NCBI RefSeq assembly: GCF_009765825.1
Contig: NZ_LMUR01000010.1
Span: 299,437 to 363,436, forward strand
Source of the DNA: Granulicella sp. L60
GTDB taxonomy: Bacteria > Acidobacteriota > Terriglobia > Terriglobales > Acidobacteriaceae
DNA length: 64,000 nt
Direction: 5' to 3'
The notes beneath the pieces were generated by a model. It was not told where the DNA came from and searched no databases. It saw nothing but the letters and a program-made list of their open reading frames with translations. How positions within the stretch are numbered: the stretch's first letter is position 1; each line of letters starts with the position of its first letter. Made by a program: the position numbers and the translations under genes. Below, one piece after another: positions 51,494-59,370 of the stretch.

Positions 51494-52548
51494 AGCTCCA
51501 GGATGTCTCGCATGGGATAGTGTTCGTCTTCGATCTTTGAGGTGATGGTGGCGCGGTCGGCAGATGAGGCGTAGTTGCGGAAACCCGCCTGTGCTTTCGA
51601 GCGGAGATGACCGGCATGGTATGCCGCGGTCAGGACCTCGATATCTTCATGGCCTGTACGCGATCGATCGTCTGCTTCTACGTTCTGTTCTGGATCGCGT
51701 GGCAGGTCATATTCGATCCGAGCATCAGGAATCTGAATTTTTCCATCAACCAAGGGCAGCTCCAGGCGTTCGGCGACCTCGCGCTTGATCTCGGCCATGT
51801 CGCGTTTGGGATCGGCCTTGCGCTCGGCGTAGATCGCCTTCTGGACCTGGGACTTGATCTCGAAGTCGAGCTTGACTCGCAGATTCGTGCCGCCCTTGTC
51901 CGCGATCTTCTCTGACTCCTTCTGGTACGCACGATAAATCTGGGAGTCGTGTTCGACCTCGCGAGGTTTTACCAGTCCGGCATAGAGCCTCTGGTCTTTC
52001 GGTAGGTCGCCCTGCTTGAGGAGGAAGCGGCGACCGTCCTGAGTGAGGGTGACCACCTCGACGCGCTCAATCGTGCGCCGGCGCCCGTCGCGGCGCAGAT
52101 TGACCTGAGAGGTTTCGACGAGACCTTTGTCTCGGAGATACCGAAGGTCATTCTCAAGAGGACGTGATTTTCCGTTGTAAAGCGTCTCGCGGAGGTCCGC
52201 GACGCGGACGACGCGAAAGCGCCCTGCCTCGGTCAGGAGTTGTTTCTCTTCCGGACGCAATTCAAGTCCGACGATATTACTCGCTGTCCGAGACGGACGC
52301 CGAGGATCGGCGGAGGGCTCAGGACGGCGACGGTCACGCGGAGCATCTCGCGCACCCGCGTCGCGCGGGCGCTTCGCATGCGGACGGGTGCGGCGAGAGT
52401 CTGCATCCTTCACCTCCAGAGACTTCAGGCGATGGAGGATCGGGTTGTCAGGGACCTTGCGGGAGACGGACCGTTCGCCGGGCTGTGGAGCAACGCGTTC
52501 GTCGCCATCGCGACGACGGGGCGGTTCCTGGGGGATGTCGATTCTCAT
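51490..52548 (-). CDS. Winged-helix protein resembling the replication-relaxation family
   Basis: 352 residues. A basic, disordered N-terminus (about 1-90, rich in Arg/Pro) is followed by a winged helix (LTEAGRFRVVRVADLRETLY, then LENDLRYLRDKGLVETSQVN). The C-terminal part has EHDSQIYRAYQKE and IQIPDARIEYDLP, in the style of the nuclease-like half of replication-relaxation proteins. Assignment rests on pattern only. It overlaps both neighbours by four bases, so it belongs to one operon from 54.1 to 50.4 kb. Confidence 0.5.
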   Translation of the reverse strand: MRIDIPQEPPRRRDGDERVAPQPGERSVSRKVPDNPILHRLKSLEVKDADSRRTRPHAKRPRDAGARDAPRDRRRPEPSADPRRPSRTASNIVGLELRPEEKQLLTEAGRFRVVRVADLRETLYNGKSRPLENDLRYLRDKGLVETSQVNLRRDGRRRTIERVEVVTLTQDGRRFLLKQGDLPKDQRLYAGLVKPREVEHDSQIYRAYQKESEKIADKGGTNLRVKLDFEIKSQVQKAIYAERKADPKRDMAEIKREVAERLELPLVDGKIQIPDARIEYDLPRDPEQNVEADDRSRTGHEDIEVLTAAYHAGHLRSKAQAGFRNYASSADRATITSKIEDEHYPMRDILEL

Positions 52549-52838
52549 GCGGCCTCCCCGTCATCGCCGCGCTCCGCAGGAGCAGGCGTGAAGTCGATCG
52601 CTGTCTGGGTGTTCGCAGATTTCGTGGATGACTTCTTCTGGCGGTTCGCCGGGGGAGAAGGCAAAACGGTCTCGTCAGAGACCGGCGGAGCCTTCGGAAG
52701 TTGGCCGACGACACGACGAACGTCGTAGTCGGCCACGCGCGTGAAGCGGTTCATCTGCTTGTCGGCGACCTCGCGCATCGCACGGATCTTGCCGACGAGA
52801 TCAGGCGTGCGTTCCATATATTGGTCTTCGCTGGGCAT
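52545..52838 (-). CDS. Small hydrophilic protein
   Basis: 97 residues, no domain recognised. The N-terminal half (DLVGKIRAMREVADKQMNRF) is helical and the rest is Pro/Ser/Lys-rich. It overlaps the next gene by four bases (ATGA) and lies 2 bp after the membrane protein gene, which supports it as a real operon member. Confidence 0.6.
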   Translation of the reverse strand: MPSEDQYMERTPDLVGKIRAMREVADKQMNRFTRVADYDVRRVVGQLPKAPPVSDETVLPSPPANRQKKSSTKSANTQTAIDFTPAPAERGDDGEAA

Positions 52839-52840
52839 AG

Positions 52841-53149
52841 TTACTGTTCCTCCTCTGATCCGCCGAAGCGAGAAAGTATTTCTTCGGAGAGTTCACTCTG
52901 TCCGGTTTGAATCTCCTGATCGAGGTGCCGGAGCTTGCGACCGGCATCCCGGAGGAAGAACTTGCGTTCGATCCAGATGGTGACGCCGAGGATGTTGGCG
53001 AAGAGCAGAGCGCAGTAAAGTGCGATGCTCTGGAGATCGTGATGAAGGATGAAGCTGCGCCAGGGGGTGAGGAAGCGCAGCTCCGCGCTCAACCAGAACC
53101 CGAGAGCGAGAAAGATTAGCGTGGCGACAAATACAGCATTGGCGAACAT
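52841..53149 (-). CDS. Small two-helix membrane protein
   Basis: 102 residues with two hydrophobic segments (AVFVATLIFLALGFWLSAEL and SIALYCALLFANILGVTIWI) and a charged C-terminal coiled tail. No family recognised. It follows the SSB-like gene and two hairpins by about 90 bp. Possibly an accessory membrane component of the conjugative element. Confidence 0.6.
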   Translation of the reverse strand: MFANAVFVATLIFLALGFWLSAELRFLTPWRSFILHHDLQSIALYCALLFANILGVTIWIERKFFLRDAGRKLRHLDQEIQTGQSELSEEILSRFGGSEEEQ

Positions 53150-53196
53150 CGGATTCCTTTCCGCCGCGATAACAGAGCGGCACTGTCAGAAGAAAA

Positions 53197-53220
53197 GCGG
53201 AGAGGCGTCAGCCTCTCCGC
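53197..53220. terminator. 10-bp-stem hairpin after SSB-like gene 2
   Basis: Stem GCGGAGAGGC / GCCTCTCCGC with loop GTCA. The same GGAGAGGC/GCCTCTCC arms occur in the hairpin at 58271-58300. No T-run. Confidence 0.5.
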
Positions 53221-53230
53221 GAAAGAGGGC

Positions 53231-53248
53231 GGACGGCGTTAGCCGTCC
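53231..53248. other. Hairpin with the SSB-like gene 2 stop codon in its loop
   Basis: Stem GGACGGC / GCCGTCC with loop GTTA; the minus-strand stop TAA (53239-53241) lies in the loop. Confidence 0.5.
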
Positions 53249-53634
53249 TCGCCTGTATCGATGACCAGCAGAGGGCGATCCAGTTTGCGAACCTGAATCG
53301 CGCGGATCTCGCTGACGTAACGCTTCGCGGTGGAGCGTTCACCCTCGACAACCACTGGGCGGTCATAGTCGTGGATGTAGAGTTCGCCTTCGACCTCGAC
53401 ATAATCGCCACGCTTCATGCCGCGGGTGAAGCCGCAAAACCACGGGCCGGGGCAGACGACCCGATGAACGGTAGTGCGTGGAGCCCACTCGTTGGTAGCG
53501 ATGTCCCATGTGCCGGACATCAGGGCCAGGAAGAGGACGCTGAATGCGTCCTCTGTGATCCCGTCCGAAGGTGGTACTTTGGCGTCCTCTGCGAGGAAGC
53601 CGCGTAACTTGATGGCATTCTCGAAGAGATTCAT
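53239..53634 (-). CDS. SSB-like OB-fold protein 2
   Basis: 131 residues. The N-terminus MNLFENAIKLRGFLAEDAKV and the segment GMKRGDYVEVEGELYIHDYD, then VSEIRAIQVRKL parallel the adjacent true SSB paralogue, so it is a divergent OB-fold protein. The first strand is followed by an insertion with PGPWFCGFTRG where SSB has the shorter EWHRIVAFGK. GGGAGGTG lies about 8 bp before ATG 53634; the longer open frame above it is the shadow of SSB 1. The gene ends inside a stop-codon hairpin. Tandem with SSB 1, 31 bp apart. Confidence 0.75.
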   Translation of the reverse strand: MNLFENAIKLRGFLAEDAKVPPSDGITEDAFSVLFLALMSGTWDIATNEWAPRTTVHRVVCPGPWFCGFTRGMKRGDYVEVEGELYIHDYDRPVVVEGERSTAKRYVSEIRAIQVRKLDRPLLVIDTGEDG

Positions 53635-53650
53635 GGTTGCACCTCCCGAG

Positions 53651-53684
53651 GGAGGACAACGCGGCCTAAGCCGCGTCGTCCTCC
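53651..53684. other. Hairpin with the SSB 1 stop codon in its loop
   Basis: The 15-bp stem 53651-53665 / 53670-53684 (one G-U wobble in minus-strand RNA) encloses a 4-base loop; the TAG stop (53666-53668) lies at the loop. Confidence 0.55.
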
Positions 53685-54079
53685 GTGACCGGCTCGGCGT
53701 CGAGGTTCTCGTCGCGTGAGCTCTCAGGCTTGGCCAGCTTATCGACCTTGCTGGCACGCACCTCCCAATCGCGGATCTTGATCTTGGTCTTCTTCTTGTC
53801 CTTGACACCATCGATTTCGCGCGGGCTGCTCTGCATCTCGCCCTCAACCTCGACGTAGTCACCCTTCTTCAGAGGCTTCGCGTCATCGGCTGGCTTGCCG
53901 AAGGCGACGATGCGATGCCATTCGGTGCGGTTGACCCACTCGTTCGTCTGCTTGTTTTTGTAGCCTGACTTGGTGGCGAGCGAGAAGACCACGAGGGTCC
54001 GCTGGTTCTTGGTTGCGAAGCTCTCGGCGTCCTTGCCGACGAAGCCCTTCAGAGTGATTTTGTTTTCGTAGAGTGCCAT
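53666..54079 (-). CDS. ssb: Single-stranded DNA-binding protein 1
   Basis: 137 residues with the SSB OB-fold: MALYENKITLKGFVGKDAES, VVFSLATKSGYKNKQTNEWV, NRTEWHRIVAFGK and KKGDYVEVEGEMQS, then an acidic tail (SRDENLDAEPVTEDDAA). The tail lacks the usual DDDIPF-type end. It protects single-stranded DNA, here probably during transfer of the mobile element. AAGGAGA lies about 8 bp before ATG 54079. Upstream is the hairpin-rich element shared with SSB-like gene 3. Confidence 0.9.
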   Translation of the reverse strand: MALYENKITLKGFVGKDAESFATKNQRTLVVFSLATKSGYKNKQTNEWVNRTEWHRIVAFGKPADDAKPLKKGDYVEVEGEMQSSPREIDGVKDKKKTKIKIRDWEVRASKVDKLAKPESSRDENLDAEPVTEDDAA

Positions 54080-54130
54080 TGTGTTTCTCCTTGTTTGTAT
54101 TTGCCCGGATTGCCCTCGGGACACTCTTGC

Positions 54131-54302
54131 GCGAAGCGACGGGAGGTGCCCCGCTCCCAAGTGCCAAGCGGCGCTTTTGCGGAAGGTTCGGAAAATCTTT
54201 TCGTCCGCGTTCTGTGCGGAGATTTGCCGAAAAGATTTTCTGAAAGCCGTAAAAGCAGAGCCGCGCCGTGCCGCAGGGCGCGGGATAAGCACCGAGCGAG
54301 TG
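54131..54302. repeat. Hairpin-rich upstream element, copy 1
   Basis: About 170 bp, highly similar in the same orientation to 58759-58920. It contains AAAATCTTTTCG (54193-54203 region) facing CGAAAAGATTTT (54228-54239 region) and the outer CTTTTGCGG/CCGTAAAAG pair. It lies upstream of ssb 1, and a decayed SSB copy begins just beyond it on the other strand. Confidence 0.65.
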
Positions 54303-54333
54303 ACCGAGGGTGAGCAGGGGAAATACGGGAGAA

Positions 54334-54617
54334 ATGGCACACTACGGAAACACTCGTTTGAAGGGCTTCATCGCGTTCAGGACGCCGATGCAACCAAGAA
54401 CCAGTGGTGCTGCGTCTGCTCGCCACCAAGCCAGGCTGCAAAAGCAGAGAGTGGGTCAACCGCACCGAGTGATTCTCTCCGCCGCCCTCCGCACCCTGCC
54501 ATGCGATGGACCTGAAGAGAGAGATCGTGGGGGAGGGCGAGATGCAGAGCATGAACTCTAAGAGATCAAGGACAAGAAGAAGCTCGTGCCTCATCCGTGA
54601 TTGGGAGGTGTGTGCCT
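54334..54617 (+). pseudogene. Decayed SSB gene copy
   Basis: Pieces of an SSB reading frame appear in order but in different frames. First MAHYGNT-RLKGFI, comparable with the start of SSB 1. Then VQDADATKNQW, EWVNRTE, EIVGEGEMQSM, EIKDKKK and IRDWEVCA, each matching a segment of SSB 1 at the expected distance. Several frameshifts and stops separate them. It is divergent from ssb 1 across the hairpin-rich element. Confidence 0.7.
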
Positions 54618-54644
54618 GCCTGTCCATAGAGGAGAGCCCTGTGC

Positions 54645-56411
54645 TCATGGGATCCTCTCGTCGCCGGGCCGGTCACGGAGGACCTGATCGACTGCTGCAA
54701 TCCGTCTCCCGATCCAGTGCATGACTGGAACAGCCATCGAGTTGCCGAGCGCTTTGTAGCGAGGGCCATCGGCTGCCATCTTTCCGCGATACTCGACCAG
54801 GGTGTAATCGGCGGGGAATCCCTGTAACCGCTCGCACTCGCGTGGAGTCAATCGCCGCACGGCCATCTGAGGCGTCATAACGCCATCGACGCGTCCGCCC
54901 TCCCCGCCACGCTGAAGGGTTCCCGCTACATCAGTCGATGCAGTGAGTTCTCCAGACCAGGAGACGGACTGTTCCTGGAGCACGGCGGTCGTAGAGCTGT
55001 TCTCGATGCTTCCAGGAGCGCGGGTCCGGAGGCTTCCTGCGGTTTCAGTGGATGAGGCGACACTTGCGGTGCCATCGCTACCGTGGAGCGTGAACGCAAT
55101 CGTCGGCGCGTTGCGTCCGGTGGCATTGGAGTTGGTGCCAAGCGACTGCATCACATCGCCGCTGAGGACATCTCCATCCTGGTTCTGTGCGAAGGCGATC
55201 GCTACCTGGCCGCCACCATTGGCATGGCTCCGATCATGCCCCATGCCACGCAGCGTCGGTGCAATGTTATCTGCGTCGGCGCCATAATCTTTCGCGGAAA
55301 AGGCAATGTAGGATTGCTGCTTCGCTCCGCGCTGAGCTGCAAGAGCACCGACAGTGTTGCCGTCGCCACCGTGTAGCCGAACTTCATCTCGCGTGTTTTG
55401 CGCAAAGGCGACAGCCTGAGCGCCGCCATTCTCAAGAGTGTGTGCGACATCATCGGAAAAGCCGCTACCGTTTGATTGGGTATGCGCGGTGCAGATCGCT
55501 ACAGGCACCATGGGCGTTCCACGCCCGGTGCCGTCCTCGCTCGCGTCGAAGCCATCGGCTGAGAGCGCGTGCGTGATGAGAGTTTCGGTTTCAAAGTCCT
55601 GCCTTCCCATGCCGCCCGCATTGAGGCAATGAGAGGTGTCTCCGGTGCTGGGAATTAGGCCGCCGCTGAGGTCGAAGTCTGTTCCCGGTCCGCCACCGCC
55701 ATGAGCGCGCGCGCTAAGGGTGGGGGCAACGTCTTTCCTCGTTTCACGGCGCGGCGGAGGATACCCCGACAGGCTGTGGCGCTCAAGTAGTACCGCTGCG
55801 GGACCTCGCCAGTCTCCAAGATGTCCGACAACGAAGACGCGACGCCGTCGCTGGGGAACTCCAAAATGCTGAGCGTCCAGAACTCGGTAGGCGATCCCAT
55901 ACCCGAGTTGGACCAGCATCCCGAGGAAGGCTCCAAACGTCCGTCCGTCGTCGATCGACAGGACTCCGGGGACGTTCTCCCACACCAGCCATAAGGGGCG
56001 GAGTCTGCCAGCAAGCCGAGCAAACTCGATGGTGAGGTTGCCACGCGGGTCATCCAGTCCTGCTCGCTTACCGGCGACGGAGAAAGACTGGCAAGGTGTT
56101 CCTCCGGCCAGAAGGTCGATTGCTCCAGCATCATCCGCTCCTATCTTCGTAAAATCTCCGGCGTTCACAATCGCGCCATCGGCAGGGAGAGCAACCACGT
56201 TGCGGATGGCTGCCGCGCGCTGCTTCGCCTCCTTCCGATTGGGGGCATCGTTCGGATTGGGCATGTGCTGCGGACGCGATGCGCCATAGCGCGAGCGCAA
56301 CAGCCATGCACAGAAAGGATCGATCTCGGCGAACATCGCGGGCTGCCATCCCAATGGCTGCCACGCGATTGAGACAGCCTCGATCCCGGAGCAAACGGAG
56401 AGGTATCTCAT
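54645..56411 (-). CDS. DNA (cytosine-5) methyltransferase
   Basis: 588 residues. Motif I SVCSGIEAVSIAWQPLGW, motif IV with catalytic Cys LLAGGTPCQSFSVAGKRAGL, motif VI LWLVWENVPGVLS, motif VIII QRRRRVFVVGH and C-terminal motifs LTPRECERLQGFPADYTLVE and YKALGNSMAVPVMHWIGRRI. Between motifs VIII and IX is a long region of about 280 residues rich in Gly/Ala/Asp/Thr with loosely repeated phrases (VAFAQNTRDE, IAFAQNQDGD), as in phage-borne enzymes. No restriction gene is adjacent, so it is likely a solitary enzyme protecting the mobile element. ATGA overlap with the gene upstream. Confidence 0.92.
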   Translation of the reverse strand: MRYLSVCSGIEAVSIAWQPLGWQPAMFAEIDPFCAWLLRSRYGASRPQHMPNPNDAPNRKEAKQRAAAIRNVVALPADGAIVNAGDFTKIGADDAGAIDLLAGGTPCQSFSVAGKRAGLDDPRGNLTIEFARLAGRLRPLWLVWENVPGVLSIDDGRTFGAFLGMLVQLGYGIAYRVLDAQHFGVPQRRRRVFVVGHLGDWRGPAAVLLERHSLSGYPPPRRETRKDVAPTLSARAHGGGGPGTDFDLSGGLIPSTGDTSHCLNAGGMGRQDFETETLITHALSADGFDASEDGTGRGTPMVPVAICTAHTQSNGSGFSDDVAHTLENGGAQAVAFAQNTRDEVRLHGGDGNTVGALAAQRGAKQQSYIAFSAKDYGADADNIAPTLRGMGHDRSHANGGGQVAIAFAQNQDGDVLSGDVMQSLGTNSNATGRNAPTIAFTLHGSDGTASVASSTETAGSLRTRAPGSIENSSTTAVLQEQSVSWSGELTASTDVAGTLQRGGEGGRVDGVMTPQMAVRRLTPRECERLQGFPADYTLVEYRGKMAADGPRYKALGNSMAVPVMHWIGRRIAAVDQVLRDRPGDERIP

Positions 56412-57175
56412 GCAGACTCCCCTGCATGGCTATCTGAAAAGAGCAGCGGGAGCGACTCGCTGTATGCGAGTCCGCTCCACCGTGCGGTCGAATTGTTCAT
56501 CTCGATTCGTTCTGCCAGGACGGCGCCGCGACCTCCTTTGGTCGCAGGCGCATAGCTCCCAGTCCATCTCCCGTCGAGGCCGATATTGCGAGCGATGTTG
56601 GTGCTGTCGGCGCTGGAGAATGGGAAGGATGCGAAAACGTAGGGATCGAGCATACGCAGGCCATGCAACCTGGTGCGTGGCCTGCCTTGCTCGTCGCAGA
56701 AGGCAGACATGGCTTCGGCCATACGCCTCCACCAGGCGGGTGTGCCGATCCGTGCGAATTCGCCGGAACTGCCGATTGCGATACGTGCGAAGCCGCGTCC
56801 TATGAGTCGTTCTATTCTGCCGAGCGACTCGTGGAGGTGCCAGACAGGCACTCCATGTTGGGAAAGCGCGGCGTCGAAGACCAGAGCGTCGTTCTGCTCT
56901 TCGCTCCCGTCGATCACATCGGGAATCAGGAACCAATCGAAGCCAGGATGCCGTTGCCAAACGGCGACCCACTCATAAAACCGCCCCCAGTCCGTGATCG
57001 GTCTGCCCCCACGCCAGGCCGAGAACGCTCCGTTGTCGAGAGCGAAGGACTGACAAGCGTCCGCTACGAGATCGATTTGCTCCGGATGGGCGAACGAGAC
57101 CATTGCATGGCGGCGCATGAGAATCTGGGCAGCGGCTGAGTCAGGAGTGATGGGGGTGCCATGGTAATGAATCAT
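56408..57175 (-). CDS. Phage/mobile-element protein, possible TGT-like TIM barrel
   Basis: 255 residues. Conserved-looking phrases are FALDNGAFSAWRGGR, FDWFLIPDVIDGSEE, PVWHLHESLGRIERL, IAIGSSGEF and RLHGLRMLDPYVFASFPFSS. Alternating strands carrying D, H, GSSG and HGLR resemble the tRNA-guanine-transglycosylase-type barrels that phages use for DNA base change. That reading is a fold-pattern inference only. It lies in one operon with the C5 methyltransferase and the PAPS-reductase-like gene (four-base overlaps), which would fit a DNA-modification role. Confidence 0.55.
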   Translation of the reverse strand: MIHYHGTPITPDSAAAQILMRRHAMVSFAHPEQIDLVADACQSFALDNGAFSAWRGGRPITDWGRFYEWVAVWQRHPGFDWFLIPDVIDGSEEQNDALVFDAALSQHGVPVWHLHESLGRIERLIGRGFARIAIGSSGEFARIGTPAWWRRMAEAMSAFCDEQGRPRTRLHGLRMLDPYVFASFPFSSADSTNIARNIGLDGRWTGSYAPATKGGRGAVLAERIEMNNSTARWSGLAYSESLPLLFSDSHAGESA

Positions 57176-57405
57176 GCAGCACCTTCCCGTGATAGGCTGC
57201 GGGCATGCGATTCATCGAAGATGACAAGCTGCCCACGGACGTAGTGCGAAAGGAAATCACAGAGTCGCAGCATGCGCTCTGTTGCCTTGAGTGCGGCTTC
57301 GAGTATCCGTTCGACCCGCTGCAAGCGGGTACGATCGGAAGGTCGCTCTACGTACTCGCCATGCACAACTGCGCCGGGGCTGAAGAGTAAGGCGGTCACT
57401 CGCAT
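57172..57405 (-). CDS. Small protein of unknown function
   Basis: 77 residues, no domain recognised; a helical middle (RVERILEAALKATERMLRLC). It overlaps its neighbours by 4 and 10 bases, the same compact spacing as the rest of the operon, which is the main support. Confidence 0.5.
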   Translation of the reverse strand: MRVTALLFSPGAVVHGEYVERPSDRTRLQRVERILEAALKATERMLRLCDFLSHYVRGQLVIFDESHARSLSREGAA

Positions 57406-58238
57406 AGGCCAAACCTCGATTCACAGGAAGGCGGCGGCAGGATGCGGAAGAGATTGTTTTGGCGGCCTCCTCGATCGGTCTTTGCCCACGCAACTACCTC
57501 GTCGATCCAGTTGATCTCCATGCCTGGGACGCACGGTGCGAAGAACGTGCGTCTTACCTGCTGTTCCCATGCACGGACCTTGTCGATCATCTCGGGGAAG
57601 CGCGTTGCCCAATTGAGGATGTCGTCTTTACCGGAGTTGATACATGGGGCACAGCCGACACGCGAGAAGCCGAGCGTGTAGAGCGGATTGATCTGCTCTC
57701 CGTGGTGCTTCACGTAGTCGAAGCACATCTGCTTGGTCCAGTCGAAGACGGGGTTGTAGAGCTCGCAATCGTAGTAGTCGTCCCACTCCTGCCATTCGCG
57801 TTGGGAGCGTGACGGGGATTCGTCGCGACGAACGCCAGTGAAGCGCGCGTAGTTCCCGTTCGGATAGTGCTCCTCGATCCATCGCCGGATCGGCGCGAGC
57901 TTCAGCGCTTCCGTGCAGAACTGCGCCTTGCGGGATGGAAAGCGGCCTTTGATCCTCGCGAGTTCAGGAAAGGTGAGGTTGGCATCAGGATCGAGACCTT
58001 CCTTCTCGCACCACTCGTCGGTGCGGAAGTCTCCGACCTTTGCATTGACCTTTTCGATGGGGCAGACATGCTCGGAGTACCAGTCGATGTGCTCGATGGT
58101 CAGAGGATGTTCGTTTCCGCCTGCGTCCGAGTTCACGAGGACGACACGAGCGGAGCCGTAGCGGTTCAGCATGAACCGCGCAGCGGCCTGCGAGTCAATG
58201 CCGCCAGATACTCCGCCGATGTAGATCAACTCACTCAC
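57396..58238 (-). CDS. PAPS-reductase-like PP-loop protein
   Basis: 280 residues. The ATP pyrophosphatase loop IGGVSGGIDSQAAARFML opens the protein. KAQFCTEALKLAPIRRWIEE and FTGVRRDESPSRS are family motifs, and FSRVGCAPCINSGKDDI supplies a CxxC of possible Fe-S or metal use. The family includes sulfate assimilation enzymes, DndC of DNA phosphorothioation and many phage proteins. The mobile-element context makes a role in nucleic-acid or small-molecule sulfur chemistry more likely than cysteine synthesis. GTG 58238 has AGAGGAC upstream. Confidence 0.78.
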   Translation of the reverse strand: MSELIYIGGVSGGIDSQAAARFMLNRYGSARVVLVNSDAGGNEHPLTIEHIDWYSEHVCPIEKVNAKVGDFRTDEWCEKEGLDPDANLTFPELARIKGRFPSRKAQFCTEALKLAPIRRWIEEHYPNGNYARFTGVRRDESPSRSQREWQEWDDYYDCELYNPVFDWTKQMCFDYVKHHGEQINPLYTLGFSRVGCAPCINSGKDDILNWATRFPEMIDKVRAWEQQVRRTFFAPCVPGMEINWIDEVVAWAKTDRGGRQNNLFRILPPPSCESRFGLCE

Positions 58239-58270
58239 GTATGTCCTCTTGAAACTGCTGATGAAAAAGA

Positions 58271-58300
58271 TGGAGAGGCTGCGAACGAGCAGCCTCTCCA
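58271..58300. terminator. 12-bp-stem hairpin after SSB-like gene 3
   Basis: Stem TGGAGAGGCTGC / GCAGCCTCTCCA, 6-base loop, perfect. It begins about 10 bp after the stop at 58311 on the minus strand and shares arms with 53197-53220. No T-run. Confidence 0.55.
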
Positions 58301-58310
58301 CGAATCCTGT

Positions 58311-58706
58311 CTATTGCGGGTCTGGTCTGTAGAGAGCTATCAGTGTGTCTTCTCCTGCCGTCCTGCGGAAGGTGAGGTCGCGCCATGTGATCGAATTCGC
58401 AACCACTTCTGAGAAGGGATAGGCGATATTGATGTTAATCGGCTCCCCGATACGGTAGACATGGATGCGCGTCCGCAACTCGCCGCTGACGTTGATCTCC
58501 TCGTCGCGCGGAAGGATGCGGAGCATATCTGTCAGTTGCCCCACGCAGATGATGGTGTGTTCATCGACGTAGGCGTAAGCATCGTCTCCCTCGCTCAGAT
58601 AAGCTGCATGTACGCGAAGCCGAAAGCTGGTGTACGTCAGGTCGTTGCCGGCGACTGCGGTGGTGGGGACGCTTGCGATGAAGCCGGTAAGCGAGATGGT
58701 ATTCAT
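58311..58706 (-). CDS. SSB-like OB-fold protein 3
   Basis: 131 residues: MNTISLTGFIASVPTTAVAG, then YTSFRLRVHAAYLSEG, DEHTIICVGQLTDMLRI and EEINVSGELRTRIHVYRIGE. The order of strands matches an SSB OB fold, though sequence is far from SSB 1. GGAGG lies 9 bp before ATG 58706. It shares the hairpin-rich upstream element with ssb 1, suggesting common expression control. The longer open frame above it is only the shadow of that element. Confidence 0.68.
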   Translation of the reverse strand: MNTISLTGFIASVPTTAVAGNDLTYTSFRLRVHAAYLSEGDDAYAYVDEHTIICVGQLTDMLRILPRDEEINVSGELRTRIHVYRIGEPININIAYPFSEVVANSITWRDLTFRRTAGEDTLIALYRPDPQ

Positions 58707-58758
58707 TGGGATGTCCTCCGGTATTGGGTTTGCCCGAAGCGTGCTCGGGTCACCCCTG

Positions 58759-58920
58759 CGCGGAGCGACGTGAAGGTGCCCTGCTCCCAAGGCCAAGCGG
58801 CGTCTTTTACGGAAGGTTCGGAAAATGGTTTTGCGTTCTTTGCAAAAGGATTTTCTGAAAGCCGTAAAAGCAGAGACGCGCCGTGCCGCTGGGCGCGGGA
58901 TAAGCACCGAACGGGTGTCC
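58759..58920. repeat. Hairpin-rich upstream element, copy 2
   Basis: About 160 bp matching 54131-54302. Outer stem CTTTTACGG (58804-58812) / CCGTAAAAG (58862-58870) is perfect here but has a G-T pair in copy 1. The inner stem TTTTGC/GCAAAA differs from copy 1 yet still pairs. This suggests selection for structure. Confidence 0.65.
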
Positions 58921-58972
58921 GAGAACGGCTCGGGCAAAAGACCGGATGGGGATTCACTCACTAGGAGCCGTC

Positions 58973-59365
58973 TCATGCAACCCTCCTCGACTTCGGTCCG
59001 GGCCTATGCTGGCTGAGAACCTGAATTCCTGCGAGGATGTGGGCCATCGTAGTGTTGCGGCCATAGAGAACCATGTCCGCGTAACGGACCGGCGCAAGGT
59101 CGCCAGCGCGATCTACTAGCAGGACAGGGATCTGAGAACCGCACTCCAGCAGGCGATGGATGATCCTGCCGGCTGGATCGGCTTGTTGCGCATGGACGAG
59201 AACGCCACACACGAAGGCGGCCTCTCGGTCGCTTGCCAGGCGCGAAGCTTCTACGCTGTCGCGAACTGCGACAACGTGATACGGGTGTAGCTGCAACGCA
59301 AACAAGATCGTCGAGAGAAGTTCCTGGTCGGCGCAGTAAAGCAGAATGGATTTCTTCGGTCGCAT
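58973..59365 (-). CDS. Receiver-like protein without the acidic pocket
   Basis: 130 residues with the length and strand/helix order of a CheY-like domain: KSILLYCADQELLSTILFAL, VLLVDRAG and YADMVLYGRNTTM. The first strand is followed by CADQ rather than DD and the phospho-acceptor position is not Asp (CGVLVHAQQ), so phosphorylation is unlikely. It lies 5 bp after the VirB8 gene; perhaps an adaptor. Confidence 0.6.
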   Translation of the reverse strand: MRPKKSILLYCADQELLSTILFALQLHPYHVVAVRDSVEASRLASDREAAFVCGVLVHAQQADPAGRIIHRLLECGSQIPVLLVDRAGDLAPVRYADMVLYGRNTTMAHILAGIQVLSQHRPGPKSRRVA

Positions 59366-59370
59366 GGTCG

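Noticed and set aside
58707..58976. N-terminal extension of SSB-like gene 3 (and similarly 54080-54340 for ssb 1)
   Set aside because: The extensions are translations of the duplicated noncoding element; good ribosome sites precede the internal ATGs at 58706 and 54079.
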